The position numbers and the translations under genes were made by a program. A stretch of DNA of 64,000 nt from Isoetes taiwanensis (Eukaryota > Streptophyta > Lycopodiopsida > Isoetales > Isoetaceae), in the NCBI GenBank assembly GCA_021234155.1, contig JAJEKV010000041.1, positions 4,954,829 through 5,018,828 of the forward strand. Direction: 5' to 3'. This document shows positions 1 through 11,134 of this stretch, piece after piece. The notes under the pieces are model-generated. The model saw only the letters and a list, made by a program, of their open reading frames with translations, was not told the origin of the DNA and did no database searches. Within the stretch, counting starts at the first letter, position 1. Every line of letters begins with the position of its first letter.

Positions 1-1289
1 TTTAAAAATGTCACTTGATTTGCTTTGAGAAATCTTTGGCATACTATCCTGTATGTTTTGAATTTGTCTCGCAAAGCTAACATGAGCATAAGGACAATTG
101 ACAAATTTGTTTAACTTGAAACCACTGTCATAATTCTATTTTGGTAGGCATAAAATGTGCAGGATTAACATCAACGTTGAACTCAGACACCATCGAAGAT
201 TGCGCTCATTGTCCTAGTGGTAAGGAAAAAAAAGCCGATGTCAGCAGGAAGCTCCATTTGCAACCAAGACTACTATGATGCGTACATGTTTGCAGCTAGA
301 TCTACCAGAGTACCTGAAACAACAACAATAATATAAGAATTGCGAGGATGAGGAGATATAAACAAAATAAAGAGAATTTGTGCACAGAGTTTACTTGGAA
401 GAGACATGTTTGTATTAAAATGGAGAAAAATTATTTCTTATAAATATGAATAAAACAAAAGGAAGAAATGATACCATTTGAAAGAATGTTGTGCTCCAAA
501 TATTGAATATATACAACCCTTTCCATCTATGTAGCCGCAAGAAACCTCATCACCTTGATTAGATTGATTCACAGATTGAGCAAACTACTGCACATAACCT
601 TCAATATGCCAATGACAATAATATGTTGAGGTGAAGGAATGATTCAACATATCTATACACCATGAATAAGAGGATTCATGATTACTTATCAACTATATTT
701 GACGAAGTTCCAACTATATAGCTAGCATAAAGGAAAAATGGTGTACATTTCAAACTATGGAATAAGCAGCCGAGCATCTGCTAACTTTGAACCAATTATC
801 GTGGTCCAAATTTTGCCATTCTTAAAGAATTTGTGTTGATGGTGTTCCAGCCAATTTCATAACCTGCAATCCCATAACCAATGGTCTAAATTGATTTTAG
901 AATAACTGCATGTACAACTATTGCATACTAAAGCAGTCTCTATTTTACTAAAAGGTGGTGGCATTGTTATTCATTAATTACCTCGTATTAGAATGTCATA
1001 TGTTCAAAGGCAGGTTTTTCAGCACTACTCCTGCAAAATAAAGAAATGATAGGCTCAGATAAAGAAATTTAAGCTAAAAAGAAATGCAAAGATTTATGTT
1101 AGATATGCTTCCTTCAATTGGGATATCAACTATGCTATCAAGAGCCAAGCGCCGTACCTCTAGCATATCTCGAAAACTTGCCCATCTGACACATTGCCCA
1201 TATTGATGCGAAAAGTACCATCGGCTTTGCCTACAATCAAAATTAAAATAAGGGTCAACTTAATCAACTTTATAATAACCCAAAATGAT
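1..1289. other. Stretch without a confident gene; possible isolated exons
   Basis: AT-rich sequence with no long reading frame. Two short segments look exon-like. Positions 148-219 (plus) lie between an AG and a GT (GTAAGG) and translate in one phase to a Cys-containing peptide ending DCAHCPSG. Positions about 1158-1228 (minus) follow a GTAG acceptor and read ADGTFRINMGNVSDGQ before a stop. They lie on opposite strands and I cannot join either to a gene. The region also holds whatever flanks the broken 3' end of copy B, since homology to copy A integrase stops near 1290. No LTR of copy B is recognisable here. Confidence 0.25.
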
Positions 1290-2721
1290 CTGGAATGCTT
1301 GTCTGCCACGCTTTTCTGACGCCTTCTTGCTGCTAGCAAATATCCTCGGACCTCTTCCACTAACTGTTGCATATCTACCAACAACTGTGGAGACAATTCT
1401 ACCTTTGACACTGGATTGTGCCAAGCATCTAGTTTAAGGCATTGATAGCCATAATTGATCATAAAGGGGGGCATCTGGGATGATTCTTGTTTGGTGCTAT
1501 TACATGCAAATGCAACCACGTAGATATAGTCCTCCCACTTAGATTGCTTATTCCAAATATAGTGTCTCAACATATCCTCCAATATTCTATTTGTCCTTTC
1601 TATCTGACCATCAGTTTGGGGATGATACGTTGTGCTCATACAAAGCTTGGTGCCGATCGTGTTGAAAAGTCTTTCCAAAAGGCACTTAAGAACTTCGGGT
1701 CTCGATCTGAGATGATCCCTCTAGGCATCCCATATAACCTGAAGATTTCCTTGGCAAAAAACAAGGCTGTATCTAGGTTCGTGATCTTGCATAGCAAGAA
1801 ATGTGCCATCTTAGACAATTTGTTGACCACCACCATCAAAGCATCGTGGCCCCTAGATGTTCGAGGAAGACCCGTGATGAAGTCCATACTCACCATCTCC
1901 CACTTGGCATCTTGCACCGCCAATGGTTCAAGAGTCCTCTGGAATTCGAAGTTGCTCTGCCTTTGTTTGCTGACATAACTGACAGTCCCGAATATATTGG
2001 CGATGTCCTTCTTCATGTCCGGCCAGAATTAACTACTTCTTATCTTGAAGTATGTCTTCACTATTGTGAGTATCGTGGAGGATCAACTTCCTTACTCCTG
2101 ATACTTCTGGGACACAAAGCTTGTCCTTACACAAAGCTTGTCCTTCTTAAATTTCTTGTAGGCATCCTTCTCCTTCTCTGTCCTTGCTTCCTTGCAAAGA
2201 CTAGCCCAAATTTCTTGAAATTCTCCACTGGAGGGGATAATATTTTCAATCTTCTTGCCAAACTTGCTGCAGAGGGTCAAGATGGCATTGCAATGCACTC
2301 TAGTCGCCAACGGCTGATGAGACACTTTAACTTTCTTTGGCTTGTATGATATCTCAAAGTCATATTCTTCCAGGAACTCCATCCAATGTCTTTGTCTTAG
2401 GTTGAGGAGTGGTTGCATGAAGATGTATTGGAGGCTCTGGTGATCAGTATCTAAGTAAAATTTTCTTCCAGCATATAGTGCCTCCAAATATATAGGCCCT
2501 CGACGATGGCTAGAAGCTCCTGATCATGGGTCAGGTAGCGTTGCTCTACCCTCTTGCGTAAGTACTCCCCCTGTGGCTATCTTGCTTGCATCAGTTGCCA
2601 TAAGCTTATCCTTATCTGGGTCTGACAATGTCAGCATTGGGGCCATTGTCAAGGCTTCCTTAAGCTTGTCAAAGGAAGCTTCCTTTGTATATAGATTGAA
2701 CCTACTTAATTCAATGCTCAT
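1290..2721 (-). pseudogene. Copy B: decayed RNase H and integrase of a Ty3/chromovirus retrotransposon
   Basis: Minus-strand pieces at 2524-2721, 2092-2487, 1636-2016 and about 1290-1678 line up in order with the polyprotein of copy A. The first holds the start of RNase H (FDKLKEALTMAPML, then LMATDASKIATGG). The second has the RNase H tail (FYLDTDHQSLQYIF, RQRHWMEFLEEYDFEI). The third and fourth give the integrase core (VSMDFITGLPRTSRGHDAL, AYHPQTDGQIERTNRI-like text, MINYGYQCL). The frame changes between pieces, the zinc-binding HHCC part is damaged, and homology stops after ADKH near 1290, so the C-terminus and chromodomain are gone. This is the distal half of an older element whose proximal half lies beyond copy A at 22942-25583. 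Confidence 0.85.
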
Positions 2722-2829
2722 TTCTATACACTTAGATGATTACATATAAAGTTAGAAAGGTCACATTGTGATCCAAACATGTCCTAAAAAATAAAACCCC
2801 ACCTGACCATCTGCCCCAAGCCTGTCCTA

Positions 2830-3424
2830 ATGCTAGTGCAATTGTCTTAATCCTTCATTCTGTATGAGTTATCAAACTCTTCCATCTTATCCAACCATGC
2901 TTCCACTTCCATATCCAACATGCCCTTCCCAAAAAACTGCCCTAATTTTTGGGTTTTTCACATATTACTCATGGCACTATCAATTTTCTTCTCATGATAA
3001 TCCTCTGCCTTACGATTCATGTTCCTGCCATGTGAGCTATCCGACTCACTTTATGAGCTGCTGTGTGATTCGCTATCTATACTGTCAGCTGAGCTGGAGC
3101 TGGAGGCACTTGGGCTTCTTTTGCTTCTTCTCTTCCTTTTCATGTTCTTATCTGGCACTTGAACTTCATCCTGCTGACCTGCTTGTTCTAGTCCTTGAGG
3201 AGGTGGTGGTGGCATCGGTCCACACTCCTGGACACGCATGAGCGACGTGGCCCATTGTACCAGTTTGTTCTATCTGTTTGCACATTTCCACCAGCCTCTT
3301 ATTAATGGTTTCTACCGACATGTTTGTCTTCCTCCTCCTGCTCTCGGCCAAAGAGGTTCCTCGGCTGCCAATGATGTTGCCTGCCCTGACCTTCTGAGAC
3401 AAAACCAATGTTTCTGGCTGCAAG
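2830..3424 (-). pseudogene. Copy B: gag N-terminal remnant
   Basis: Minus-strand reading runs from a short leader and coiled-coil-like part (MSVETINKRLVEMCKQIEQTG, about 3322 down) into a Lys/Arg/Ser-rich stretch (RKRRSKRSPSASSSSS, about 3051-3150). It continues into text matching copy A gag: AWLDKMEEFDNSYRMKD aligns with [17 protein letters not shown]. Frames shift at least twice. Around 2720-2830 the homology jumps straight from gag to RNase H, so protease and reverse transcriptase are deleted. The upstream end (3425-3429) is the GATTA target site into which copy A inserted. That site reappears at 22937-22941 on the far side, which joins this fragment to the copy B ORF2 remnant there. Confidence 0.75.
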
Positions 3425-3429
3425 GATTA

Positions 3430-4913
3430 TGTGACGTCCCCTACTCGTATACGATGCCCGCACCGTATACAAACAGGAGTTCATCCCCCGCACCAGCTCC
3501 GCACTGATACAGGGCCCTCCACATATCACTGTGATCGTCTAGAATCCACAGTGGGAAGAGTGAAGGGGTCATTTACCCCGTCTCCCTCAGGGCCTACCTA
3601 ACTGCGGAAGCGTAAACATACACGTCAGTAACATAACATCATATACCCACCTCGAAGGGTGGCACATCAACATCTGCATAGACAAAGATCAGCACAATAC
3701 ATGGAAGTTCCTACCCAAGGCTCGGACTCGTGGGGATGACCGACAAGCTTGGGTCTCCGAGTTCAAGCATGCATGTAAATCATGACAATGGATTGGGCTG
3801 GCATAAGAGCATGGCTTAGGGTTGTCCACTCCATCCGCCCCTCCCCATGCACACTTTGCGAGTAGGTTGAAAAGTGTTGGAACCCCGATCAGCCGCCCGG
3901 GTGCATAGCCAAAGGGGCTATTCCCGGGTTACATCTCCCCATCCCGATGGGGCGGTAGGGATCACTCCCTCCGAGGGTCTACATGCTGACCCGAGGTGAC
4001 CAGAGGGCCACTGCCCTTATTCGACTTAATCCACTGGAAGGTGAACTCCACCCCACGGGTGTCGAGCCCATGCCTTACCCACACTCAGTGGCAAGCCATT
4101 AGACCTAGTCACTCATCCCCTGTAGGCCTTACACACCGAGGGGATCGGTCAAGGGTCAGAACACGAACCTCATTCTAAGCCAGTCTGGCCCCTTCACCCA
4201 CAACCAGGTTGGGTTCTTGTGCACAAGCCGAATTCTAGTAATGCACTAAGAGGGACTAGCTAGGAGCATCCTCTACTAAGCTTTAAGTCTCTACCCCCCT
4301 TCCCAATACAATGAGTTCACAGAATCCATCCGTCCATCATATCAACATAATAAATAATAAAGAACTAATCTATCTCATAGAGTTTGGTTCTTTAGTTAGA
4401 TCAATCTCGGGATCTACTTGGCTGCTAGGGGTGATCTAATAGGCTAAACCTACTGGTTTGAAGGCTGGAGTAAGGTTTATGCTATTTGATCGACCAAATA
4501 CCTAATCCCTGGTTCACTCCTCTCGATCCGAAGGCGTCCATGTCTCTGAGATGCGGTCGGAAGGACGATCTGACACGCTGGGGCGTACGGGCAGATCGTG
4601 GGAGTTGGAATCGACTCCTCAGGCGCGCGAATCGGAGCTCGGAAGGTCTGTGGGCGAAAAAGGGAATGTTAGGGTTTGATGCCTTATGTAGGCTATCAGT
4701 TAGGTTTAGGGTTTCCATGACCCTTGGTCTACCTTTAATGGGTTAAAGGTCTAAAGGTGCGCGCATTGCTAAGTGTGCGCACCATTGCAAGTTTCCCCCT
4801 AGGGCGTCCTTGCTTGGGTATACGTCGGCGTACACGTCGACTGGACGGCGTGTACGCGTGACGGCACAGTACGGTATACGTCTTGAGACCGTATATCGTA
4901 CTGGAACGTCACA
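3430..4913 (-). repeat. 3' LTR of copy A
   Basis: About 1484 bp, matching 21447-22936 along its whole length with scattered substitutions and small indels, most visibly around 3750-3960. Ends are TGTGACG and CGTCACA. Both edges are rich in GTATAC and GTAC words: two near 3447-3470 and several near 4816-4905. Open frames inside the repeat are chance frames present in both LTR copies. Confidence 0.95.
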
Positions 4914-4966
4914 TTCTCCCCACCTTGAATTGATGCTGTCCGCAGCATCGTGGGTCTCCCCACCTT
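4914..4966 (-). promoter_or_regulatory. Polypurine tract of copy A, duplicated, with a small hairpin between
   Basis: Directly beside the 3' LTR the minus strand reads AAGGTGGGGAGAA (4914-4926), the expected plus-strand primer. A second tract AAGGTGGGGAGA lies at 4955-4966. Between them GATGCTG and CAGCATC (4932-4938, 4943-4949) can pair. Confidence 0.75.
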
Positions 4967-5536
4967 GGGATCTACTTAACCTGCAATCAACCTCATGCAT
5001 ACGATATACGTATGATTACATTTATACATTTATTAGAATTACCTTAAGGTAATATTTACAGGACGATAATTGATCAACGAAAAACTTGGGGGATGAACGT
5101 TAGGCGCTCTATTTGGCGCCTCGGGCTCCGTGCGCATCCCAGGCTCGATGGATGAGGCCTTTCTGGAGGCTGTTCTCCAGAGCTTGGGATTCCCGGACAT
5201 CCCTTCTGAGTATGATGTGACAGTCGCTGCTATTGACAGTATAATCATTCAGTCGTACAATTCTAGAAGTAGAATAGGTTTTAGTAGAACAGCCATAGGC
5301 AGTCATTTTCTTAGCATTTTGGGGTTTGACAGAGTAGGATCTTTAAGAATTACAGCCCATAATTCGGGCTACCTCGCCCTAGGTAGATTTAACCGTAATC
5401 TCTTTCAAATCTCCGTTCTTGAGAGATTTGGAATTGAACCTATTCTCCACTGGACAAGCTTCTTTGATCTCCGGCCGGCTTGGTTTTTCAGCGACTTACA
5501 GATTCTTGTTTGGAGATACGCAGGCGAAAACTAGAG

Positions 5537-6333
5537 ATGGCAAGCAAAACTGGGAAAATTGTCTCGAATCAACCCAAGAGCCTAATGGACAAAGAAAAGG
5601 CTCTCCGTATGATTGAAGATGATGAATGGACTAATATTTTTTGGTTGGACAGTAAGAATGACAAGGTCTGGGCGAAAATGAAATCTATGTACATCACCTT
5701 TGCTTTAATTCAAGATCAACAGAAAGCAGCGGCGGTTTGCATGGAGGTTCTTCTGGCGATGGGGTTATCTCATGAAACTCGAGTAAAATGGAAGCCGTGG
5801 AAAAAACTATATGCCGGAAGAGCCAATGATAGGGACTGGGCATGGAATATGTTCGAGCTTCTGCAGGAAATGGACAGAAACCTATGTAAAAGGATAATGG
5901 TGAAACAAGGCCACTCTGAGGCCGACTGCTGCAGCCTCAAGAACAACATTTTCCAAAAATCCATGAACGAGTTGCTCAACGCGGCAAAGGCCATTCTTAT
6001 GGACATTGAAAACCTCAACTGGAACTCTAAGGCTTCCATAAAGCTCATTAAAAGATGGGAAGAGGCGGATGACGAGTTATTGAGCACCACCGAGGCGCGC
6101 CATCGAAGAAACTCCCTTCGTGCTCGACTGCGCTCCTTAAAGATGTCTCACAAGAATACGGTATTTATCAGACAAGGCTCAAAAAGGACACTGATGCATG
6201 CAAGATCAGGGATTCTAATGGCTATTTTAACCCGCTTGAGACAAACCAATGCGACTGCAAGAACTGCGTGGACCTACACAACACTGGCATGAACAGAATC
6301 AAAGACCTCGGTCGAGGATCGAAAAGTATGTAA
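5537..6333 (+). CDS. LINE ORF0/1a: helical protein with C-terminal Cys/His motif, frameshifted
   Basis: The likely start is the Met at 5537 (MASKTGK). About 215 residues of mostly helical, charged sequence follow (WTNIFWLDSKNDKVWAKM, later RWEEADDELLSTTEARHRR). Near 6150-6190 the meaningful frame changes. The new frame reads ACKIRDSNGYFNP and CDCKNCVDLH, and closes with a TAA at about 6331-6333. The pattern (C, D..G.FN, then CxCxxC and H) recurs in the small ORF at the 3' end of the same LINE, so it is probably one small metal-binding domain present twice. I do not recognise the N-terminal part. Plant L1 elements normally have a single ORF before the endonuclease, so this extra ORF is unusual. 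It is damaged by the frameshift. Confidence 0.55.
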
Positions 6334-6399
6334 CAGATTCTGTCATCGGCAAGAGCGACAAAAGCAAAAGGTCCAATTCTTTCCTCATATAAAAATGCT

Positions 6400-7494
6400 T
6401 TGTTAAATATCGACTCTTGTGCTAACCCGACTGACAAATCTAAAGTTAATTTGGATTATATTGATCTTTCGAGTGTGCAAGATTCCACGGCTGTAAACTT
6501 GTACTCTGACAGAGGAATGCTTATCTATTTTCCATCAAAATGCCCCTCTATTGGAGAAATCAAGTTTTGGATTACCAAAACTCATAGAATACCCATCTGC
6601 TCCCTGCTCAAGATTGATGACGAACGCGTTTGGGTCCTCTGTAAGGATAATTTTAGTGTTACCTACCTGCTAAAAAAGAAATTGGGCAAAATTAGTAACA
6701 ACGAGTTCTATATCATGAGATGGAGCCCATTATTTACCCCAGGTAACCCAAAGTATATCTCCACTTCTACCTGGTTAACATTTCCGAATTTGCCCCCTGC
6801 TTTATGGACGATTTCTCACCTAAAGGCCATCTCGAGCAAACTGGGTAATATTATCTCTATTAATATCCCCCAAACAAATTTCCCCTCTGTCTGTATATCC
6901 AAAGAAATTGACTCAAGATGGCTTAAAAATGTTAAAATAAAGATCTCAGAGGGCAGAACTCTGGATTTAGAAGTGGTGTATTCAAAAACTCCTACCCATA
7001 AGATGATTGAAGAAGATGCACCATGCGGGGAAAAAACTATACCAGTTAAACCCCCTCTCATTATTAGGCAGGAGTGGCGCCCCAAAAATATAAATGATCC
7101 GACTCAGGCCCCTGCTCAGACCCATATGGATTGTAAAACCATTACCCAAAGGGACCCTGATGATCATCATTCAGATTTCACTCTCAACAATGACTCTCTG
7201 TTAATGAATAAAAATTGGGATTTTCTTATCAAGAATGTCAACTTGGAAGTCCAATTTAAAACAGGCATGGTGACTCTATCTTTCCCTCTTAAGGAGGAAA
7301 ATTCTGAGGGAGAGCCCGAGAACTACAATTCGGACCATGAATTCATACATTCTTGCAGTGAGGATGGATGGAAGCAGATCACTTCCAGAAGAAGGGGCAG
7401 GGGACAGAAGAAAACCTACATTGGACCTCTAAGATTGAGCCCAAGGAATTCTGCCATCCAATCCAGGATGGCCAAGGGAAGGTATAAATGTTAA
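6400..7494 (+). CDS. LINE ORF1: RNA-binding-like protein (DUF4283-type)
   Basis: 364 residues from the Met at 6400. The centre contains YIMRWSPLFTPGNPKYIS, then WLTFPNLPPALWTISHLKAI and SKLGN. This is the typical spacing of the DUF4283 domain of plant L1 ORF1 proteins (W-PLF-P, W-RFPNLP-FW, IGSKLG). The family acts as the RNA-binding partner of the LINE ribonucleoprotein. The usual CCHC knuckle after this domain is not evident. A basic patch (RRRGRGQKKT) sits near residue 338. The frame ends 6 bases after the start of the endonuclease reading, so the two overlap slightly, as in many L1 elements. Confidence 0.75.
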   Translation: MLNIDSCANPTDKSKVNLDYIDLSSVQDSTAVNLYSDRGMLIYFPSKCPSIGEIKFWITKTHRIPICSLLKIDDERVWVLCKDNFSVTYLLKKKLGKISNNEFYIMRWSPLFTPGNPKYISTSTWLTFPNLPPALWTISHLKAISSKLGNIISINIPQTNFPSVCISKEIDSRWLKNVKIKISEGRTLDLEVVYSKTPTHKMIEEDAPCGEKTIPVKPPLIIRQEWRPKNINDPTQAPAQTHMDCKTITQRDPDDHHSDFTLNNDSLLMNKNWDFLIKNVNLEVQFKTGMVTLSFPLKEENSEGEPENYNSDHEFIHSCSEDGWKQITSRRRGRGQKKTYIGPLRLSPRNSAIQSRMAKGRYKC

Positions 7495-8360
7495 TGTCTA
7501 ACCCCCTTAAAATTATTACCTGGAATCTCCAGGGCATAAATAGTATCATCAAAAGGGAACGTTTAAAGGTCTGTATTTCTACCCTTAACCCTGATATTTT
7601 GCTTATCCAGGAGCATAAGATCCATGATCCTAACCATAATGAGATTATCTCTAGATCCCTTCCTCCTAATTTTAAAGTTTGATCTATAAGTGCTAATGAC
7701 TCGTCTGCAGGCATTGCCATAGTGTGGAACATGAGAACCAACCTAGAGGTAATTCACATGGTCAATGATAACAGTGGTAGGTGGCAGATTTTGGTAGGTA
7801 ATCTGGGCCCTGAAACTATAGCCATAGCTAATGTGTACTCCTATCATAATCCCTCTGAGAGGATTGTTGTGTGGAATCAAATTAATCAAAGTTTGGCTAA
7901 TATTGATGTTGATGATCTTATTCTGGCTGGAGACTTTAATATGGTCACTGATAGCTACATGAAAAATAGGAATTTTAAAGCTCTCTTGCCTCAGGAGCAG
8001 GGTGCTTGGTCCAAGCTTCTATCTGATCACAATCTCAGAATTGCCAGAACTAAACCTAATTCATTTAGCTGGTCTGATCATAGAATAGATCCGATTTGCT
8101 GCCTTCATGACCGTTTTTACCTTAGTGAGAACCTTTGGACTGCAGGCAGTAGGGTGGATAATCTAACAGGATATACTCTCTCTGACCACTATCCTCAGCA
8201 AATCTGTTTTATTGGCAAGAACATGCATAACAATAGAAAATCATTTTTCAAGCTTAATGTTAATCTTCTGGACCATGAGGAGTTTAGAAAAGCTCCAGAA
8301 CATTATAAACTGCCACCCCATGCCAGCTGGGGAGATTGGTTGGATGTGGTGGTGGATTAA
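7488..8360 (+). pseudogene. LINE ORF2 endonuclease domain (APE-type), one in-frame stop
   Basis: The frame opens with KIITWNLQGIN, the standard first motif of the LINE apurinic-type endonuclease. It continues with DILLIQEHKI (the catalytic Glu motif), LILAGDFNMV (GDFN) and LSDHYP (SDH), all in order. A TGA at 7680-7682 interrupts the frame and reading resumes in the same frame with SSAGIAIVWN. The domain nicks target DNA to start reverse transcription. After about 8360 coding moves to another frame. The catalytic residues I can see are kept, so damage is limited to the stop and the later shift. Confidence 0.9.
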
Positions 8361-8362
8361 TG

Positions 8363-8919
8363 TTGCCAAACACATTAAAAGCTGGCTGAAATGCTGGGGC
8401 AAAGAGATCCACTACCAGAAGCAAGCAAAGCTGGCTAATCTGAGAGATAGCCTAAGTGCTGCCCCTGCTGACATGCAAGAAGACATCAAAATTCAAATAG
8501 AGAAGGAGGAAATCAGCATTGCAAAAGGTTGGAAAGTAAAGGCAAAAATCAAAGAGCTCAAGGAGGATGAGAGATGCAACTCCAAGTATTTTTTTATCAA
8601 GGCCAAGACTAAACTCAAAAGAAATCAAATTGATGAAGTCAAGGTGGGGGATACTCAAATCTCTGGTGATCTCAACCTTAAGAAAGCTGTTGTGGACCAC
8701 TTCACAAAGATCATGGGTACCAACACTGATTGCCTTGATGAGGCAATGGACCTTTTTATCAACATTGAGAGCAAAGTCAATGAGGACCAGAACAACCTCA
8801 TCACGCGACCCCCCTTTACGATATTGAGCTCAAGGAAGTTATCTCCGGAATGGATAATGGGAAAACCCCGACCGGATGGCCTCCTGCAAGAATTTTTTAA
8901 AAGGCTTGGCCTATTTTAA
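8363..8919 (+). pseudogene. LINE ORF2 linker between endonuclease and RT, shifted frame
   Basis: In the frame that ends at 8919 the product is Lys-rich and helical: KQAKLANLRDSLSAAPADMQ, then KWKVKAKIKELKEDE-like text, RCNSKYFFIKAKTKLKRNQI and the D/E-rich turn before the RT. The RCNSKYFF..AK motif is the standard linker just before the RT in plant L1 ORF2. The frame differs from both the endonuclease frame and the RT frame, so at least two indels separate what was one ORF. Confidence 0.75.
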
Positions 8920-8962
8920 GTAAAGGTGTTACCAATTTAGCCAATGAGTTCGGGATAAATAA

Positions 8963-11134
8963 GTGTCCGGATGCCGAATCAACACGAGTCTTATTACTCT
9001 CATTCCCAAGATTGACTCCCCAATCTCCTTTGCTGATTATAGACCAATTTCTCTTACTAATGTCATTTACAAGATAATTGCAGGAGCGCTGGCTGCCAGA
9101 CTCAAGAAGATTTTAAACACTGCAATCAGTAGCACCCAATCTGCATATCTTAAGGATCGTTTTATACTGGACAATGTGGTCACAGCAATCTTAGGGTTGC
9201 ACTGGGCCAAGGAATCCAACCAAGATATTGCCCTTCTCAAACTGGACATCACGAAAGCTTTTGATACGGTCAGTTGGAAGTTTTTGTTTAAATGTTGCAG
9301 AGCTTTGGGGTTCAACGAAGAAAGTATTGGTATGTTTAAAGCAATCTTGAGTAATTCTAGATCGGCTGTTCTTGTTAATGGTGAGTGTAGCCCCTTCTTT
9401 GCTCTCAAAAGAGGTGTTAAGCAAGGGTGTCCTCTTGCCCCCTTTTTATTCTTAATTGTCATGGAAGCACTGCATAGCAGACTGGAAAAGGCAAAGAACG
9501 AGAATTCAATCAAAGGACTTCAACTCCCTGATAACTCTCAGGTGGACCAGATCCTCAATGGTCATTTTGCTGATGATACCTTCATTTTGACTTCAATGGA
9601 TCAGGATTCAATCATCAACACTCAGCATATTCTCCAGGACTTTGGTAATAGCTCTGGTTGCAAAATTAACCCTCTAAAATCTGCTATTCAAGCCAGGGAC
9701 ATGGACAAAGGCACCCAGGCGGCGGACCTTTTTGGCTGTAAGTATAATTCCCCCTGTACTAAGACTAAAATTCTGGGTATTCCCTTTGCCATCAGAAGTA
9801 ATGCCTCGGACCTGTGGAATGATATAACTGATAAATTTTATAAAAAGGTAGATACCCTGAACTCTAAATATCTCTCCAAGAATGGCAGAGCTATTATAGC
9901 CAACTTTATGATATCCTCCTCGCAGGTCTATCAATCCTCTATTATTTTAGCTCCCAAAAAAGTTACTAATAAGCTTCAAGGTATCATTGGCAGGTTTATC
10001 TCTTGTGGCCAAAATAGAAGATGCTGGCATCCTGTTTCCATGGAAGAGTGCTGTAAGCCTAAAGTAGAAGGAGGACTGGGAACAATTAATATAAGAAAGC
10101 AAGGTTTGGCTTTGGCAGCTAAATATTTTCATAAGGCCTCGTATGATAAAATCAAGCACCCCATATCTGCTCTGATTAGGCATTACATTGGTAAATGCCA
10201 TCCCTTTGGATGGAGAAATCTAAAGATAGACATGCCACACTCTATCTTCTTTCCATTCTCTGTTCCTGCCACCACCCCAGGTCTTATTAAAAAATGGATA
10301 AAGGCTTGGATTGAAGTTAAACAGTTGTACACCTGGGAAAAGGGCTTATCTACAGATCAGTCCATTTTCTGGAATCCTGCTCTCATCTTGGATAACCCTG
10401 AAATGTGTCTGGCTTGCCATTTCCCCGATCAAGCGAAGCTTTGGAAGCAAAAAGGAATCACCATGATCAGAAATCTTTTTGATGATAATGGGATTATTCT
10501 ATTTCATAACTCAGTCCTTGCAGGGGAAGGTCAGCAAACACAATTGCTGTATGAAGCAATTACTAATACAGTAGTGAATGGTGTGTGGTCCCACTCCCAA
10601 GATCATAACGGGGTGAATGGCTACAAAGTCAATTGGGCCTACAAGTTTCTAATGAGAGACCAAAAGGTTACTATTCATCTCAAATGGGGAGTTTCTTCGG
10701 ATACAGCTAGGAGGAACCTCAAATTTATGTGGAGCAGCCCTATTAATCCGAAAATCAAAGCATTCATGTGGCAGCTATGGCACAAAGGATTGGCTACTAA
10801 CTGTAAGAGATTTAAGCTTTCTATGACTAATTCTGATATTTGTGACAGATGTCTAGCCTATAAGGAGGATGAGAATCATCTATTCAGGTCCTGCCTTTGG
10901 TCTGAATGGGTGCTGGAGCTGGCCTCTGAGATTTTTGGCCAAAATCTTGTCTCCATGAATCACAAAGAATTCTTCATGCCTAACAACCCAACAGACTGGA
11001 GAATTTATATTCTGTTGTGGAGAATTTGGAAAGGGAGAAACACTTTCATATTTGATTTTGAAATTATCCCTCCGGAAGGGATCATAAAGCAGGTAATGTA
11101 TGACATTAATTGGATCCTTAGTATTAATGTATGA
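8963..11134 (+). CDS. LINE ORF2 reverse transcriptase with C-terminal zf-RVT domain
   Basis: 723 residues open. RT motifs in order: LITLIPKIDSPISFADYRPI, IIAGALAARLK, QSAYLKDRFILDN, LLKLDITKAFDTVSW (first catalytic Asp), KRGVKQGCPLAPFLF and GHFADDTFIL (the FADD active site of plant L1 elements). The C-terminus has the zf-RVT region: KIKAFMWQLWHKGLATN, then CDRCLAYKEDENHLFRSC, a CCHC metal site. It makes cDNA by target-primed reverse transcription. This ORF is intact but cut off from the endonuclease by upstream shifts. The N-terminal Met is not the original start, since this was the middle of ORF2. Confidence 0.93.
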   Translation: MSGCRINTSLITLIPKIDSPISFADYRPISLTNVIYKIIAGALAARLKKILNTAISSTQSAYLKDRFILDNVVTAILGLHWAKESNQDIALLKLDITKAFDTVSWKFLFKCCRALGFNEESIGMFKAILSNSRSAVLVNGECSPFFALKRGVKQGCPLAPFLFLIVMEALHSRLEKAKNENSIKGLQLPDNSQVDQILNGHFADDTFILTSMDQDSIINTQHILQDFGNSSGCKINPLKSAIQARDMDKGTQAADLFGCKYNSPCTKTKILGIPFAIRSNASDLWNDITDKFYKKVDTLNSKYLSKNGRAIIANFMISSSQVYQSSIILAPKKVTNKLQGIIGRFISCGQNRRCWHPVSMEECCKPKVEGGLGTINIRKQGLALAAKYFHKASYDKIKHPISALIRHYIGKCHPFGWRNLKIDMPHSIFFPFSVPATTPGLIKKWIKAWIEVKQLYTWEKGLSTDQSIFWNPALILDNPEMCLACHFPDQAKLWKQKGITMIRNLFDDNGIILFHNSVLAGEGQQTQLLYEAITNTVVNGVWSHSQDHNGVNGYKVNWAYKFLMRDQKVTIHLKWGVSSDTARRNLKFMWSSPINPKIKAFMWQLWHKGLATNCKRFKLSMTNSDICDRCLAYKEDENHLFRSCLWSEWVLELASEIFGQNLVSMNHKEFFMPNNPTDWRIYILLWRIWKGRNTFIFDFEIIPPEGIIKQVMYDINWILSINV

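Noticed and set aside
4486-5052. ORFs within the 3' LTR (repeated at 22508-23048)
   Set aside because: They occur in both LTR copies, on either strand, with no domain.
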